Assembly (NCBI RefSeq): GCF_900103935.1 | Contig: NZ_FNIC01000003.1 | Coordinates: forward strand, 62,001-126,000 | Length of the DNA: 64,000 bases | Origin: Nocardioides szechwanensis | GTDB taxonomy: Bacteria > Actinomycetota > Actinomycetes > Propionibacteriales > Nocardioidaceae | Direction: 5' to 3' | Shown here: piece after piece, positions 1-9,171 of the stretch | Position numbering within the stretch: the first letter of the stretch is position 1 | How the letters are laid out: each line of letters opens with the position of its first letter | Program-made: the position numbers and the translations under genes | Notes under the pieces: generated by a model | Seen by the model: only the letters and a program-made list of their open reading frames with translations | Database searches by the model: none | What the model was told of the DNA's origin: nothing

Positions 1-1
1 G

Positions 2-1420
2 CTCACAGCGGCCGACCACCTCGACGCGGAGGTGGTGGCCGTGCCGCTCGCCTCGCACGGCGACGCAGACGTCGACCACGCCCTCGGCGTCCAGGTGGTC
101 GCCAACTACGCCGGGATCGACCGGGTCCACGGTCTCCAGGACGCCGGCGAGCTGCCCCTCGAGATCGCCGAGATCGTCGCCGCCGACCGGCCCGCGCCCG
201 AGGAGCAGGGGCTGGTGCTGTTCTTCACCGGGCTGTCCGGCAGTGGCAAGTCGACGCTGGCCCGCGCGCTCATGGACCGCGTGCTCGAGCAGGGCGAGCG
301 CACCGTCACCAGCCTCGACGGCGACGTCGTACGTCGCAACCTGTCGGCCGGCCTCACCTTCTCCAAGCAGGACCGTGAGACCAACATCCTCCGAATCGGC
401 TGGGTGGCCGCCGAGATCTCGCGTCACGGCGGCCTCGCCGTGTGCAGCCCGATCGCCCCCTTCGACGCCACCCGCCAGCAGGTCCGTGCGATGGTCGAGG
501 AGGCTGGGGGCGCCTTCTTCCTCGTGCACGTGGCCACGCCCCTCGAGGAGTGCGAGCGTCGCGACCGCAAGGGGCTCTACGCGAAGGCGCGCGCCGGCGA
601 GATCCCGGAGTTCACCGGCATCTCGTCGCCCTACGAGGAGCCGGACGACGCCGATGTCCGGGTCGACACCACCGGACGTTCGATCGAGGATGCCCTCGAC
701 GACGTCCTGGACGCCTTGGCCTCGGCCGGCTTCCTCGACCTGACCGACGAGGACGCTGACCCTGACGAGGTCTCGAGGCTCGTCGCTAGCGCTCCTCGCA
801 CCTCGACCAGCGAAGACGAGGGCGACCCAACGGTGGTTGAGGTGCGAGCGGAGCGAGCCTCGAAACCACCCGCAGAGGAGCGCCCAGCCCTCCAGGTGCT
901 CTTCGTCTGCACCGCCAACATCTGCCGCTCGCCGTACATGGAGATCACGGCCCGCACTGCGAGCGCCGACCAGCCCGGCGTCCAGTTCCGCAGTGCCGGC
1001 ACCCACGGGTTCCGCGACCACCCGATGGACGGCGTCATGGCCGAGGCGCTGGGACGGCGAGGGCTCGAGAGCGACGAGTTCACCAGCCGGCCGCTGAGCG
1101 CGGCGCTCATCGAGCAGGCCGACCTGATCCTCACCGCCGAGATGTCGCACCGGAGCTTCATCCTCGACGACCACCCGGGCGAGTTCCGCAAGGTCTTCAC
1201 GCTGGGCCAGTTCGCGGAAGCCGTGGCCAACTTCGACCTGGCCGGCCATGAACTGGTCCTGGCCGTCGGTGACCGACGGGGCACCGCCGAGCCGCGCTTC
1301 GACGTGCACGACCCCTACGGGCGCGGACCGGAGGCCGCCGAGGCCTGCGCGACGCAGATCGACGACCTGCTGCGCGTCGTGGTCCCGGCGCTGACCGGGT
1401 CCGACAGGATCACGGCATGA
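2..1420 (+). CDS. cysC: APS kinase (CysC) fused to low-molecular-weight protein tyrosine phosphatase, 5' partial
   Basis: The frame is already open at base 2, so the true start lies upstream. The N-terminal ~65 visible residues are the end of an unassigned domain. An adenylylsulfate kinase domain follows, with P-loop GLSGSGKS near nt 235-258, then DGDVVRRNLSAGL and the substrate loop SPIAPFDATR; it phosphorylates APS to PAPS. A second domain begins near nt 893: the low-molecular-weight phosphatase signature C-X5-R (CTANICRS, nt 908-931) and the general-acid loop DPYGRG close to the end. The linker (nt 771-870) is made of a palindromic repeat. The stop overlaps the next start by 4 bp (ATGA), so the two genes are probably cotranscribed. 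The kinase call is firm. The phosphatase's substrate is unknown; it could also be an ArsC-like enzyme. Confidence 0.9.
   Translation, partial: LTAADHLDAEVVAVPLASHGDADVDHALGVQVVANYAGIDRVHGLQDAGELPLEIAEIVAADRPAPEEQGLVLFFTGLSGSGKSTLARALMDRVLEQGERTVTSLDGDVVRRNLSAGLTFSKQDRETNILRIGWVAAEISRHGGLAVCSPIAPFDATRQQVRAMVEEAGGAFFLVHVATPLEECERRDRKGLYAKARAGEIPEFTGISSPYEEPDDADVRVDTTGRSIEDALDDVLDALASAGFLDLTDEDADPDEVSRLVASAPRTSTSEDEGDPTVVEVRAERASKPPAEERPALQVLFVCTANICRSPYMEITARTASADQPGVQFRSAGTHGFRDHPMDGVMAEALGRRGLESDEFTSRPLSAALIEQADLILTAEMSHRSFILDDHPGEFRKVFTLGQFAEAVANFDLAGHELVLAVGDRRGTAEPRFDVHDPYGRGPEAAEACATQIDDLLRVVVPALTGSDRITA
771..870. repeat. Palindromic repeat family A, copy inside cysC coding sequence
   Basis: Left arm 771-812 and right arm 830-870 are inverted relatives of one sequence (GGTTTCGAGGCTCG...CGCACCTCAACCAC, read on the + strand for the left arm). 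The same arms recur at 30431-30476 and 31634-31754. Here the element is in frame and encodes the Ser/Arg/Glu-rich linker between the kinase and phosphatase domains. Confidence 0.8.
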
Positions 1421-2430
1421 GCGACTGGTTCACCTCCGACTTCCCCTCGATCCTGGCCGCGGCGTTCTTCGTCGGGATCGTGGTCGGCCTGACCGGGATG
1501 GGCGGCGGCGCCCTGATGACCCCCGCCCTCATCTTCCTGGGCGTCGGCGACACGGCCAAGATCGTCACCGCAGACCTCACGGCTGCGGCGATCTACAAGA
1601 CCGGCGGCGCGATCGTGCACTCGCGCGAGGGCTCGCCCAACCTCGACCTGGCCAAGTGGCTGGTCCTCGGCTCCGTCCCGACGGCGCTGGCCGGACCGCA
1701 TCTGCTGGCCGGCGTGGTCGACCCGGAGGACGTCGACGACGTGCTCAAGATGAGCATCGGCTTCGCGCTGCTGCTCGCGGCCGCGACCTACGCCCTGCGC
1801 CTCTACATCAACCTGCGCCGTGTGCGGGCGGGTGGCGAGAGCGGCGACCCGAACCCGCGGGTCCGGCCGCTGCCGACGTTCCTCGTCGGCGCGCTCGGCG
1901 GTTTGCTCGTCGGCATCACCAGTGTCGGCTCCGGCTCGGTGATCATGGTCGCGCTGCTCATGCTCTACCCCGGGTTGTCCGCGGTGAAGCTGGTCGGCAC
2001 CGACCTCGTGCAGGCCGTCCCCCTCGTGCTCGCGGCCGCGATCTCCAACATCATCGTCAACGACGGCCTCGACATGGGCCTGACGATCCCGCTGGTCCTC
2101 GGCTCGGTGCCCGGCACGATCATCGGCAGCAAGCTGGCGCCGCGGGTGCCGCAGTCGTTCATCCGGCGCGCGATCGTCGTCGTCCTGACCATGTCGGGCG
2201 TGGCCCTGCTCGACAAGGCTGGCTGGGCGCCCCTCGGCGTGGAGGAGACCCACCCGATCCTGATCGGCGTCATCGGTCTGATCATGGTCGTCCTCGTCCC
2301 CCTCGTCTGGGGGCTCCTACGCAAGGAGCAGGGGCTGCCGATGTTCGGGGCACCTACGGTCGCGGAGCTCGAGGACATGGGCTATGCCCGGGCCACACCT
2401 TCGCCGCCCCGCGACGGCGACGCTCCCTAG
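1417..2430 (+). CDS. TSUP (TauE/SafE) family sulfite/sulfonate transporter
   Basis: This is a 337-residue polytopic membrane protein with about eight hydrophobic segments in two repeated halves, as in the TauE/SafE family. The first half has the family's glycine-rich GLTGMGGGALMTPALI stretch (residues ~27-42), and the second half the matching GITSVGSGSVIMVALLM (~167-183). The ATG overlaps the stop of the cysC fusion by 4 bp. Family members export sulfite or sulfoacetate or move sulfur oxyanions; next to cysC and cysDN a sulfur substrate is likely, but the direction of transport cannot be read from sequence. The C-terminal 30 residues are hydrophilic and probably cytoplasmic. Confidence 0.88.
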   Translation: MSDWFTSDFPSILAAAFFVGIVVGLTGMGGGALMTPALIFLGVGDTAKIVTADLTAAAIYKTGGAIVHSREGSPNLDLAKWLVLGSVPTALAGPHLLAGVVDPEDVDDVLKMSIGFALLLAAATYALRLYINLRRVRAGGESGDPNPRVRPLPTFLVGALGGLLVGITSVGSGSVIMVALLMLYPGLSAVKLVGTDLVQAVPLVLAAAISNIIVNDGLDMGLTIPLVLGSVPGTIIGSKLAPRVPQSFIRRAIVVVLTMSGVALLDKAGWAPLGVEETHPILIGVIGLIMVVLVPLVWGLLRKEQGLPMFGAPTVAELEDMGYARATPSPPRDGDAP

Positions 2431-2458
2431 TGCCACTGGCGGGGGACACGAGGGGCAC

Positions 2459-3691
2459 ATGTTCCTGCTGAGCAACGCGGTGCGCGACTACGCCTGGGGT
2501 TCCAGGACGCGTCTTGCCGAGTTCCTGGGGCGTACGCCGTCGGGCCGGCCGGAGGCGGAGCTGTGGATCGGCGCTCACGAGGGTGACCCCTCGCGGCTGC
2601 CCGACGGGACCTCGCTCGGCGAGATGATCGCCGACGCCCCGCAGCAGCTCCTCGGCAGCCGGGTCGCGGACATCTTCGGCGACCGGCTGCCGTTCCTGAT
2701 GAAGGTGCTGGCGGTCGACGAGCCGCTGTCGCTCCAGGTCCACCCCAGCAGCGAGCGGGCCAGGAGCGGCCACGCCCGAGAGAACGCCGAGGGCATCCCC
2801 GTGGACGCCCCGGTCCGCAGCTACAAGGACCAGTGGCACAAGCCGGAGCTCCTCTTCGCCCTGACCCGCTTCGAGGGGATGGCCGGCTTCCGCGACGTGC
2901 CGGGCACGGTCGAGCTGCTCCGGCTGCTCAGCCTCCCGTGGGCCGACGACCTCGCCCGGCGGCTCGAGGACGGGCCACCGCACCAGACACTCGAGGCGGC
3001 CACCACGGAGATCCTCTCCCTGTCCGGGCGCGGCCTGGCCCGCACGCTGCGCGACGTCGGCCACGCCGCCACCCACGCCGAGGCGCGCGGACGCCGTACC
3101 GACCTGCGGAACCGCTCGTCCGGCCGCGACCGGCGCCTGGTCAACCGGGAGGCGGTCCGGGTGTTCGCCCTGCTCGGCGGGTTGGCCGCGAAGTACCCCC
3201 GAGACCCCGGCGTCCTCGTCGCGCTCCTGCTCAACCACGTCGTCCTCGCCCCAGGGGAGGCGATGTTCGTCAACGCCGGCATGATCCACGCCTACACCTC
3301 CGGCTTCGGGGTCGAGATCATGGCGTCCTCCGACAACGTCCTGCGCGCCGGGCTCACGCCCAAGCACCGCGACGTCGCCGAGCTGCTCCACGTCACCAAC
3401 TTCACGCCCATCCCGCCGCCGCGCTGGCAGTCCATCCAGCGCGGTCACGGTTTCACCCACATCGAGCCACCGGTCTCGGAGTTCAGCCTGACCGTGGGGC
3501 GGCCACCGCTGCGCCGGCTGCCCGCGTCGGGCCCACGGCTGCTGCTGGTGCTCGACGGCACCGTCGAGGTGGCGAGCGAGCGTCAGCGGCTCACCCTGGT
3601 CCGGGGCGATGCGGTCTTCGTGGCACACGAGGACGGGCCGTTCGACGTCACGGGCGACGGCGAGATAGCCGTCGGTTCGGTGCCCGCCTGA
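2459..3691 (+). CDS. manA: Mannose-6-phosphate isomerase, class I
   Basis: This enzyme interconverts fructose-6-P and mannose-6-P, feeding GDP-mannose synthesis. I chose ATG 2459 because GAGGGG lies just upstream and the protein then begins MFLLSNAVRDYAWGS, the usual start of the family; the result is 410 residues, the normal length. Class I zinc-site residues are visible: LSLQVHP (~residues 83-89), the Glu in HKPELLFAL (~125), and the His in NAGMIHAYTSG (~275). It lies 28 bp after the TSUP gene within an otherwise sulfur-related run. The gmd genes at 27.9-29.9 kb could use the downstream nucleotide sugar. Confidence 0.93.
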   Translation: MFLLSNAVRDYAWGSRTRLAEFLGRTPSGRPEAELWIGAHEGDPSRLPDGTSLGEMIADAPQQLLGSRVADIFGDRLPFLMKVLAVDEPLSLQVHPSSERARSGHARENAEGIPVDAPVRSYKDQWHKPELLFALTRFEGMAGFRDVPGTVELLRLLSLPWADDLARRLEDGPPHQTLEAATTEILSLSGRGLARTLRDVGHAATHAEARGRRTDLRNRSSGRDRRLVNREAVRVFALLGGLAAKYPRDPGVLVALLLNHVVLAPGEAMFVNAGMIHAYTSGFGVEIMASSDNVLRAGLTPKHRDVAELLHVTNFTPIPPPRWQSIQRGHGFTHIEPPVSEFSLTVGRPPLRRLPASGPRLLLVLDGTVEVASERQRLTLVRGDAVFVAHEDGPFDVTGDGEIAVGSVPA

Positions 3692-3799
3692 GTCCGATAA
3701 TGTGATGTGGTCAACTCGACAATGGTCACGTTTCCGTCCTCCCCGGACGACCTGGCTACGATGTGGGCTGCTGTCCCACCGAGAGGTCCCTGTTTTCCC

Positions 3800-4714
3800 A
3801 TGACCCAGACGCATGCCGACTACCGGCTGAGCCAGCTCGACCAGCTGGAAGCCGAGTCGATCCACATCTTCCGCGAGGTCGCCGCCGAGTTCGAGAAGCC
3901 CGTCCTGATGTTCTCGGGCGGCAAGGACTCCATCGTGATGCTTCGCCTGGCCGAGAAGGCCTTCTACCCGGCCAAGATCCCCTTCCCCGTGCTTCAGATC
4001 GACACCGGCCTCGACTTCCCCGAGGTGCTCGTCACCCGCGACAACTGGGTCAACCGCCTGGGCGTCAAGCTCGTCGTGGCCAGCATCGACGACGCCATCG
4101 CCAACGGCGTGGTCGTCGACGACGGCAAGACCAGCCGCAACCGGATGCAGACCGCCGTGCTGCTCAACGCCATCGAGGAGAACGGCTTCACTGCCGCCTT
4201 CGGTGGGGGTCGCCGCGACGAGGAGAAGGCCCGGGCCAAGGAGCGCGTCTACTCCCACCGCGACGAGTTCGGCCAGTGGGACCCCAAGATGCAGCGCCCC
4301 GAGCTGTGGAGCCTCTACAACGGACGCCTGCACGCCGGCGAGCACATGCGGATCTTCCCGATCTCCAACTGGACCGAGCTGGACGTCTGGGACTACATCG
4401 GCCGCGAGGGCATCGAGATCCCGCCGATCTACTTCTCCCACCAGCGCCGCGTGTTCGAGCGCGACGGCATGTTGATGAGCGAGACGCCGCTCAACCCGCT
4501 CCGTCAGGGCGAGGTCGTCGAAGAGCGCACCGTGCGTTTCCGCACCTGCGGCGACATCTCGCTGACCGGGTGCGTGGAGTCGACCGCGTCCACCATCCCC
4601 GAGATCATCGCCGAGGTGTCGATCGCCAAGCTCACCGAGCGGGGCGCGACCCGCGGTGACGACCGGTTCTCCGAAGCAGCCATGGAAGACCGCAAGAAGG
4701 AAGGCTACTTCTGA
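3800..4714 (+). CDS. cysD: Sulfate adenylyltransferase subunit 2
   Basis: This is the catalytic ATP-sulfurylase subunit; with the GTPase CysN it makes APS from sulfate and ATP. The PP-loop motif FSGGKDSIVML is at residues ~37-47, followed by QIDTGLDFPE, GGRRDEEKARAKERVYS, and the C-terminal FRTCGDISLTGCVES typical of CysD. ATG 3800 gives 304 residues, matching the family's ~302, and is preceded by GAGAGG; the frame is open further upstream but non-homologous. The TGA shares bases with the cysN ATG (TGATG), so the pair is translationally coupled. The 108-bp gap before it probably holds its promoter (a TACGAT-like -10 at 3757-3762 is possible). Confidence 0.96.
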   Translation: MTQTHADYRLSQLDQLEAESIHIFREVAAEFEKPVLMFSGGKDSIVMLRLAEKAFYPAKIPFPVLQIDTGLDFPEVLVTRDNWVNRLGVKLVVASIDDAIANGVVVDDGKTSRNRMQTAVLLNAIEENGFTAAFGGGRRDEEKARAKERVYSHRDEFGQWDPKMQRPELWSLYNGRLHAGEHMRIFPISNWTELDVWDYIGREGIEIPPIYFSHQRRVFERDGMLMSETPLNPLRQGEVVEERTVRFRTCGDISLTGCVESTASTIPEIIAEVSIAKLTERGATRGDDRFSEAAMEDRKKEGYF

Positions 4715-6012
4715 TGCCAGCCCCCACGGAGGCCACCGTCACCGAGTCCCTCACGGCCAACATGGACATGCTCCGCTTCGCCACCGCCGGCTCTGTCGAC
4801 GACGGCAAGTCCACGCTCATCGGGCGCCTGCTGCTCGACTCCAAGTCGATCTTCGAGGACCAGCTGGAGGCCGTCGAGGCCACCAGTGCCTCCAAGGGCT
4901 ACGACTACACCGACCTGGCTCTGCTGACCGACGGCCTGCGCTCCGAGCGCGAGCAGGGCATCACGATCGACGTCGCCTACCGCTACTTCGCCACGCCCGC
5001 GCGCAAGTTCATCATCGCCGACACCCCGGGCCACGTGCAGTACACCCGCAACATGGTCACCGGCGCCTCCACCGCCGACCTCGGCCTGGTGCTCGTCGAC
5101 GCCCGCCAGGGGCTCACCGAGCAGTCGCGCCGCCACGCGGTGATCCTGTCGCTGCTCCGGGTGCCGCACCTGGTGCTCGCCGTCAACAAGATGGACCTCG
5201 TCGACTACTCCCAGGAGATCTACGACAAGATCCAGGCCGAGTTCACGACGTTCGCCACCAAGCTCAACATCCCTGACCTCGAGGTCATCCCGATCTCGGC
5301 GCTCGCCGGCGACAACGTCGTCAACCGCTCCGAGAACATGGACTGGTACTCCGGCCCGACGCTCATGCACCACCTCGAGAACGTCCACGTCGCCTCCGAC
5401 CGCGACCTGGTCGACGTCCGGTTCCCGGTCCAGTACGTCGTACGCCCGAAGTCCGACGAGCACCACGACTACCGCGGCTACGGCGGCATGGTCGCCGGTG
5501 GCGTCCTAAAGCCGGGCGACGAGGTCGTCGTCCTCCCCAGCGGCATGACCTCCAAGATCGCCGGCATCGACCTGTTCGACAAGGAGATCACCGAGGCCTT
5601 CCCTCCGATGTCGGTGACCGTCCGCCTCGAGGACGACGTCGACGTGTCGCGAGGCGACATGATCGCGCGCCCTGCCAACGCTCCCAAGCCGTCCCAGGAC
5701 ATCGACGCGATGATCTGCTGGATGGCCGACGCGCCGCTCAAGCCGCGTCAGAAGCTGGCGATCAAGCACACGACCCGTGTGGCCCGCGCGCTGGTGAAGG
5801 ACATCCAGTACCGCCTGGACGTCAACACCCTGCACCGCGACCAGGAGACCAAGGAGCTGGGCCGCAACGAGATCGGCCGCGTCCAGCTGCGCACCACCGT
5901 GCCGCTGCTGTGCGACCCCTACTCGAAGAACCGGACCACCGGCTCCTTCATCCTGATCGACGAGGCCACCGGCATCACCGTCGGCGCCGGCATGATCAAC
6001 AACGCCAGTTGA
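4714..6012 (+). CDS. cysN: Sulfate adenylyltransferase subunit 1 (GTPase)
   Basis: This translation-factor-like GTPase couples GTP hydrolysis to APS formation by CysD. G1 is AGSVDDGKSTLIGRLL (~residues 25-40), and the switch region has REQGITIDVAYRYF. G3 is DTPGH (~104), G4 is NKMD (~159), and G5 lies in ISALAGDN (~194). Two beta-barrel domains follow. At 432 residues it lacks a C-terminal APS kinase extension, in keeping with a separate CysC domain at the left edge. It overlaps cysD by one base. It is the last gene of the + strand sulfur run; beyond it GC content drops. Confidence 0.96.
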   Translation: MPAPTEATVTESLTANMDMLRFATAGSVDDGKSTLIGRLLLDSKSIFEDQLEAVEATSASKGYDYTDLALLTDGLRSEREQGITIDVAYRYFATPARKFIIADTPGHVQYTRNMVTGASTADLGLVLVDARQGLTEQSRRHAVILSLLRVPHLVLAVNKMDLVDYSQEIYDKIQAEFTTFATKLNIPDLEVIPISALAGDNVVNRSENMDWYSGPTLMHHLENVHVASDRDLVDVRFPVQYVVRPKSDEHHDYRGYGGMVAGGVLKPGDEVVVLPSGMTSKIAGIDLFDKEITEAFPPMSVTVRLEDDVDVSRGDMIARPANAPKPSQDIDAMICWMADAPLKPRQKLAIKHTTRVARALVKDIQYRLDVNTLHRDQETKELGRNEIGRVQLRTTVPLLCDPYSKNRTTGSFILIDEATGITVGAGMINNAS

Positions 6013-6371
6013 GGGTCGCTTCCATCACCATTTGGCTAGGCACTTGCTGCCTGGCTGCGCACTCTCTTGATCGTCCCGTCGAGCCAGACCATTCCGTTCA
6101 CGGAAGGCATCAAATAGGCCGCGACAGAACGAGACTCTGGAGGAGTATTGACGTACGAGCATGCTCATGCGCCCAAGCACAGGGGCTTGCGAGCGCACGC
6201 AGAGAGTGCCTCGCATGTCATACCAACTCGTTCACGCTGTTCGCGTCACGGAAGCTACAGGGTAGGGGATGCGCCAGCGAGCCAGCGCTCGATTGCTGCG
6301 GGCACTTCGAAGCGCTGGCGTGTATGGGTAGCTGCGCACGTCCACCCTTAAGGCTGGCCCGTCTATGCACA
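6013..6371. other. Gene-free boundary between sulfur genes and polysaccharide island
   Basis: In 359 bp I find no open frame with credible codon use or recognisable product on either strand. Base composition falls from the very GC-rich cysN side to a more balanced mix. It lies between the ends of two convergent transcription units. A 7-bp hairpin near 6036-6054 (CTAGGCA/TGCCTGG) is too weak to call a terminator with confidence. Confidence 0.5.
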
Positions 6372-7775
6372 CTACGGATTGACGGCATCGTGGCGACCCA
6401 GAAACCGAATCAAACCCGCAAGATGCCCCCAGTTGAGAGCGGCAAGCAGCCCGAAAAGGGATAGTCCGACTACGAACTCGATCTGTCGATCAAGACCCAC
6501 GTACAGAGAAACCATCTGGGCTCCTACGACCACAGCGGACAATCGGACTGCTAGTGAGGGCATTGCAATCTGAACGTAGGAACGCGTCCCTACGACACGC
6601 AACAACCACATGACAAGAAACCCGCCCGCCACCCCAGAACTCGCACCCATGCCGCCCCACAGAGGCACAAGTACGACACTGAGGCCGACGCTCGCGACCC
6701 CTCCCAGTATGGACGTAGTCAACGCTCCACCCGTCTTCATCGCCGCCGAATAGTTTGTGCCGAAGAAGGACGCAAAACTCTGAAACAAGACGGCAAGTAT
6801 TAGCACCGGAACATAGATCCAGGACTCGGCGTACTCCCGCGCAATTAGGAGTTCGTACCCAGTCTTGAGGAATAAGAGAACGAGAGAGGTGGCCAGAAAG
6901 GACATCAATACGAGATATTCAAAGACCCGCGAGTAGAAGCGCGCTCTAGTTTCCGAGTTCACTTCTTCGAACGCGGATTGCTGCCACGCCCTCCCAAACA
7001 CAAGTGTGAGCATTGAGAGCACTGATGGAATCCGTGACGCAACCGCGTACAACCCCACCACCCTCAAACCCTCAAAGTGTAAGAGAACGAATCGAGAAGA
7101 GCCACTGATAAGCCACCACATTGCCGCATTGGGCACAAGAGGCAAAGAATATCTCAGGAGTTCAACGGCCAGCGCAGGGCTCACCTTGCTCGGCCGCCGC
7201 AGGTCGCGCCCATCAAACCAGATCAGCACAGAAATCGAGGTGAGATTGGCAGCAAACATCCCCAGCATGTATCCATCAACACCCATCCCCAACGCGGCGA
7301 TCAATGCAATATTGAATACGGCAAGACTGCCCGCTAACACTACGCCGCTAACAGCGTAGAGAACAGTGCGCCCCCGCGCGCGGGTGTATTGAGCCAAGAA
7401 GATCTGCAACATCTGAGCAAAAAGCACCCAATGAAAAAAGGGGGGTAGCCATATGAATCCGCCGAGACGCAGCAACCACAGCAACAATGCAGCAACTGCC
7501 GCCCCCGTCGCCATTACAGCCAAACTCGTAGACAGCACCCGCTGGCGCGAATAGTTGGGGTCAATCGCGAACCTCAGCACACCCTCATAGATGCTGACCG
7601 ATGCTATCGGCACGAGCAACGCCAAGCTCGTCATGGCAAGATCCACTGCACCGTATTGTCCTGTAGACAGGTGACGAGTGTAAAAGGGCAACATTGCGAG
7701 GGAGAGTATTTGCACGCTGGCATTGCCGACAGCGAATACACCAACGTTCGCCACAAGGCGCCGGTACCTATTCAT
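6372..7775 (-). CDS. Polysaccharide flippase (Wzx/MOP superfamily)
   Basis: This is a 467-residue integral membrane protein with about 12-14 hydrophobic helices. It opens with NVGVFAVGNASVQILSLA, and an early LPFYTRHLSTGQYGAVDL motif is typical of Wzx-type flippases of the MOP exporter superfamily. Such proteins flip undecaprenyl-diphosphate-linked repeat units across the membrane. It is the last gene of the minus-strand cluster and faces the end of cysN. A gap of 168 bp separates it from the pyruvyl transferase gene, so it may have its own promoter. The codon use is clearly less GC-biased than in flanking housekeeping genes, suggesting acquisition. Confidence 0.85.
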   Translation of the reverse strand: MNRYRRLVANVGVFAVGNASVQILSLAMLPFYTRHLSTGQYGAVDLAMTSLALLVPIASVSIYEGVLRFAIDPNYSRQRVLSTSLAVMATGAAVAALLLWLLRLGGFIWLPPFFHWVLFAQMLQIFLAQYTRARGRTVLYAVSGVVLAGSLAVFNIALIAALGMGVDGYMLGMFAANLTSISVLIWFDGRDLRRPSKVSPALAVELLRYSLPLVPNAAMWWLISGSSRFVLLHFEGLRVVGLYAVASRIPSVLSMLTLVFGRAWQQSAFEEVNSETRARFYSRVFEYLVLMSFLATSLVLLFLKTGYELLIAREYAESWIYVPVLILAVLFQSFASFFGTNYSAAMKTGGALTTSILGGVASVGLSVVLVPLWGGMGASSGVAGGFLVMWLLRVVGTRSYVQIAMPSLAVRLSAVVVGAQMVSLYVGLDRQIEFVVGLSLFGLLAALNWGHLAGLIRFLGRHDAVNP

Positions 7776-7943
7776 ATGCAGGGCCCCGTGAATCCACCCT
7801 CATAGTGCCCAGCCCTCTCGATAGCGCCCGTCCCTCTCGGCACTTGTCCACAACCGGTCCCAGTCCGGCGATCCGCCCAAACACCCAGGGCACCAAATAG
7901 TCCTTGAACGCGATGGTCGAGCCAGATCGCTGTTGACGCCACG

Positions 7944-9128
7944 CTACAGCTGTACTGAGGCCACGAGCTCATGATTAACCAAGAATCGCTCTTCAATTGC
8001 CTTACGTCGGATAGTCATCTCCCGGCGCTCTTCATGCCTAGCTTCGATTTTCTGGTGAATCTTCTCCAAAATGTTCGGGATTTCCGCCGGGAGATTATCA
8101 CACTCAAAGACGGAAGAGTCGTCCTCCACTATATCGAAGAACTCGCGAACCTTGGACTGCCATGCGAGGCCAACCACGGGTATCAATTGAGCATACGAAG
8201 TTATTAATGCATGCATACGAGCGGCGACAACTACATCAAAGGACGCGTAGAGGGTGAGCAAACTGTGTCTGCCGTCTACCTTCGCCACCCGACAACGGGG
8301 TGAAGAGACACGCCTATCGATGTCGAAGAGCAGAGGATAGTCGTTCAAGTCAGTGGAGAACAGCACGATGTCGTTCGTAAACCGTCTTAGGATCGCAGCG
8401 ATCAGCTCGCAGTAGCGCCTACGGTTCTTCATAGCGACCCACGGGCCGGCGCCCGCCAATCGCATATCCACGAAATTCACTCCGATGACCCCACGCTCAC
8501 CAGCGCCTCCCACCACCAGCGGCATGGTAAAGACTGGATCGACACTCAGATGCGCATTGCCCGCGCTCGAGTACCTCCTGTACAGCTCAAGCGAACGCCG
8601 ATCGCGAAATGAGACAGCAGCACACTTTTCCAGGCTACGAACGGCGTTAAGATTCTGCTCGTCCGTGGCGAACGGACCGATACCCAAACACATTCCTATC
8701 ACAGGTATGCCCCGCCCACGTGCAGCATTCAGGGCCGAATCAAAGAACTCCCAGGACCTCGTCCAAGGGTCGACATCAAAGATGAGATTTCCCCCGCCAA
8801 TGACCACCAGGTCAGCGTCACCTATACAACGCGCCACCTCAGGATCGTCGCGCCAAGGGTTGATTGCTGGATGTGTCCGCGCCCGGCGCAGTAGAGGATC
8901 AAGCCCCAGGCGGCTTGCCCATCGCCGCAGTACGCTCCGCCACACGGATGCGTTGACAGGTGTGAAGTCGGCGCCCATGCTTTCGATGTCCGAAGAATGC
9001 AATGGTGACGACGAGTAGCTTAAGCGTGTAGTCGCACCGTGTAACTCAAGAGCGTCAGCGAGAGTACGCGCAATAAGCAAATCTCCAAGATTCGCGCTTC
9101 TAAAGAAGCTGATCAGGACAATCTTCAC
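7944..9128 (-). CDS. Polysaccharide pyruvyl transferase family protein
   Basis: The protein has 394 residues and starts MKIVLISFFRSANLGDLLIA. It contains the family's GGGNLIFD (~residue 105), SVDPVF, and a C-terminal VAARMHALITSYAQLIPVVGLAWQSKVREFF (given here as known family features: AARMHALI and the QSKV segment). CsaB/WcaK-like enzymes add a ketal-linked pyruvate from PEP to a sugar in surface glycans. In this cluster it presumably decorates the repeat unit. The ATG start matches the conserved N-terminal beta strand. It is low-GC like its neighbours. The sugar acceptor cannot be inferred. Confidence 0.82.
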   Translation of the reverse strand: MKIVLISFFRSANLGDLLIARTLADALELHGATTRLSYSSSPLHSSDIESMGADFTPVNASVWRSVLRRWASRLGLDPLLRRARTHPAINPWRDDPEVARCIGDADLVVIGGGNLIFDVDPWTRSWEFFDSALNAARGRGIPVIGMCLGIGPFATDEQNLNAVRSLEKCAAVSFRDRRSLELYRRYSSAGNAHLSVDPVFTMPLVVGGAGERGVIGVNFVDMRLAGAGPWVAMKNRRRYCELIAAILRRFTNDIVLFSTDLNDYPLLFDIDRRVSSPRCRVAKVDGRHSLLTLYASFDVVVAARMHALITSYAQLIPVVGLAWQSKVREFFDIVEDDSSVFECDNLPAEIPNILEKIHQKIEARHEERREMTIRRKAIEERFLVNHELVASVQL

Positions 9129-9171
9129 ACCTTTACCATTCTAGGATGGACAGGAGCAGAGTTGAGCATTC

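Noticed and set aside
2354-4441. Very long antisense frame over manA and cysD
   Set aside because: It is a mirror of GC-biased codons in real genes; the predicted protein has no family features.
6036-6054. Small hairpin after cysN
   Set aside because: A 7-bp stem with a wobble pair and no supporting tract is too weak to call a terminator.
6013-6371. Short open frames on both strands between cysN and the flippase
   Set aside because: None has a ribosome site, a recognisable domain or genome-like codon use; the region is treated as non-coding.
6459-6470. GGGATAGTCC match to the family B arm
   Set aside because: Only one short stretch matches, with no second arm; it lies inside the flippase coding sequence and is likely chance.
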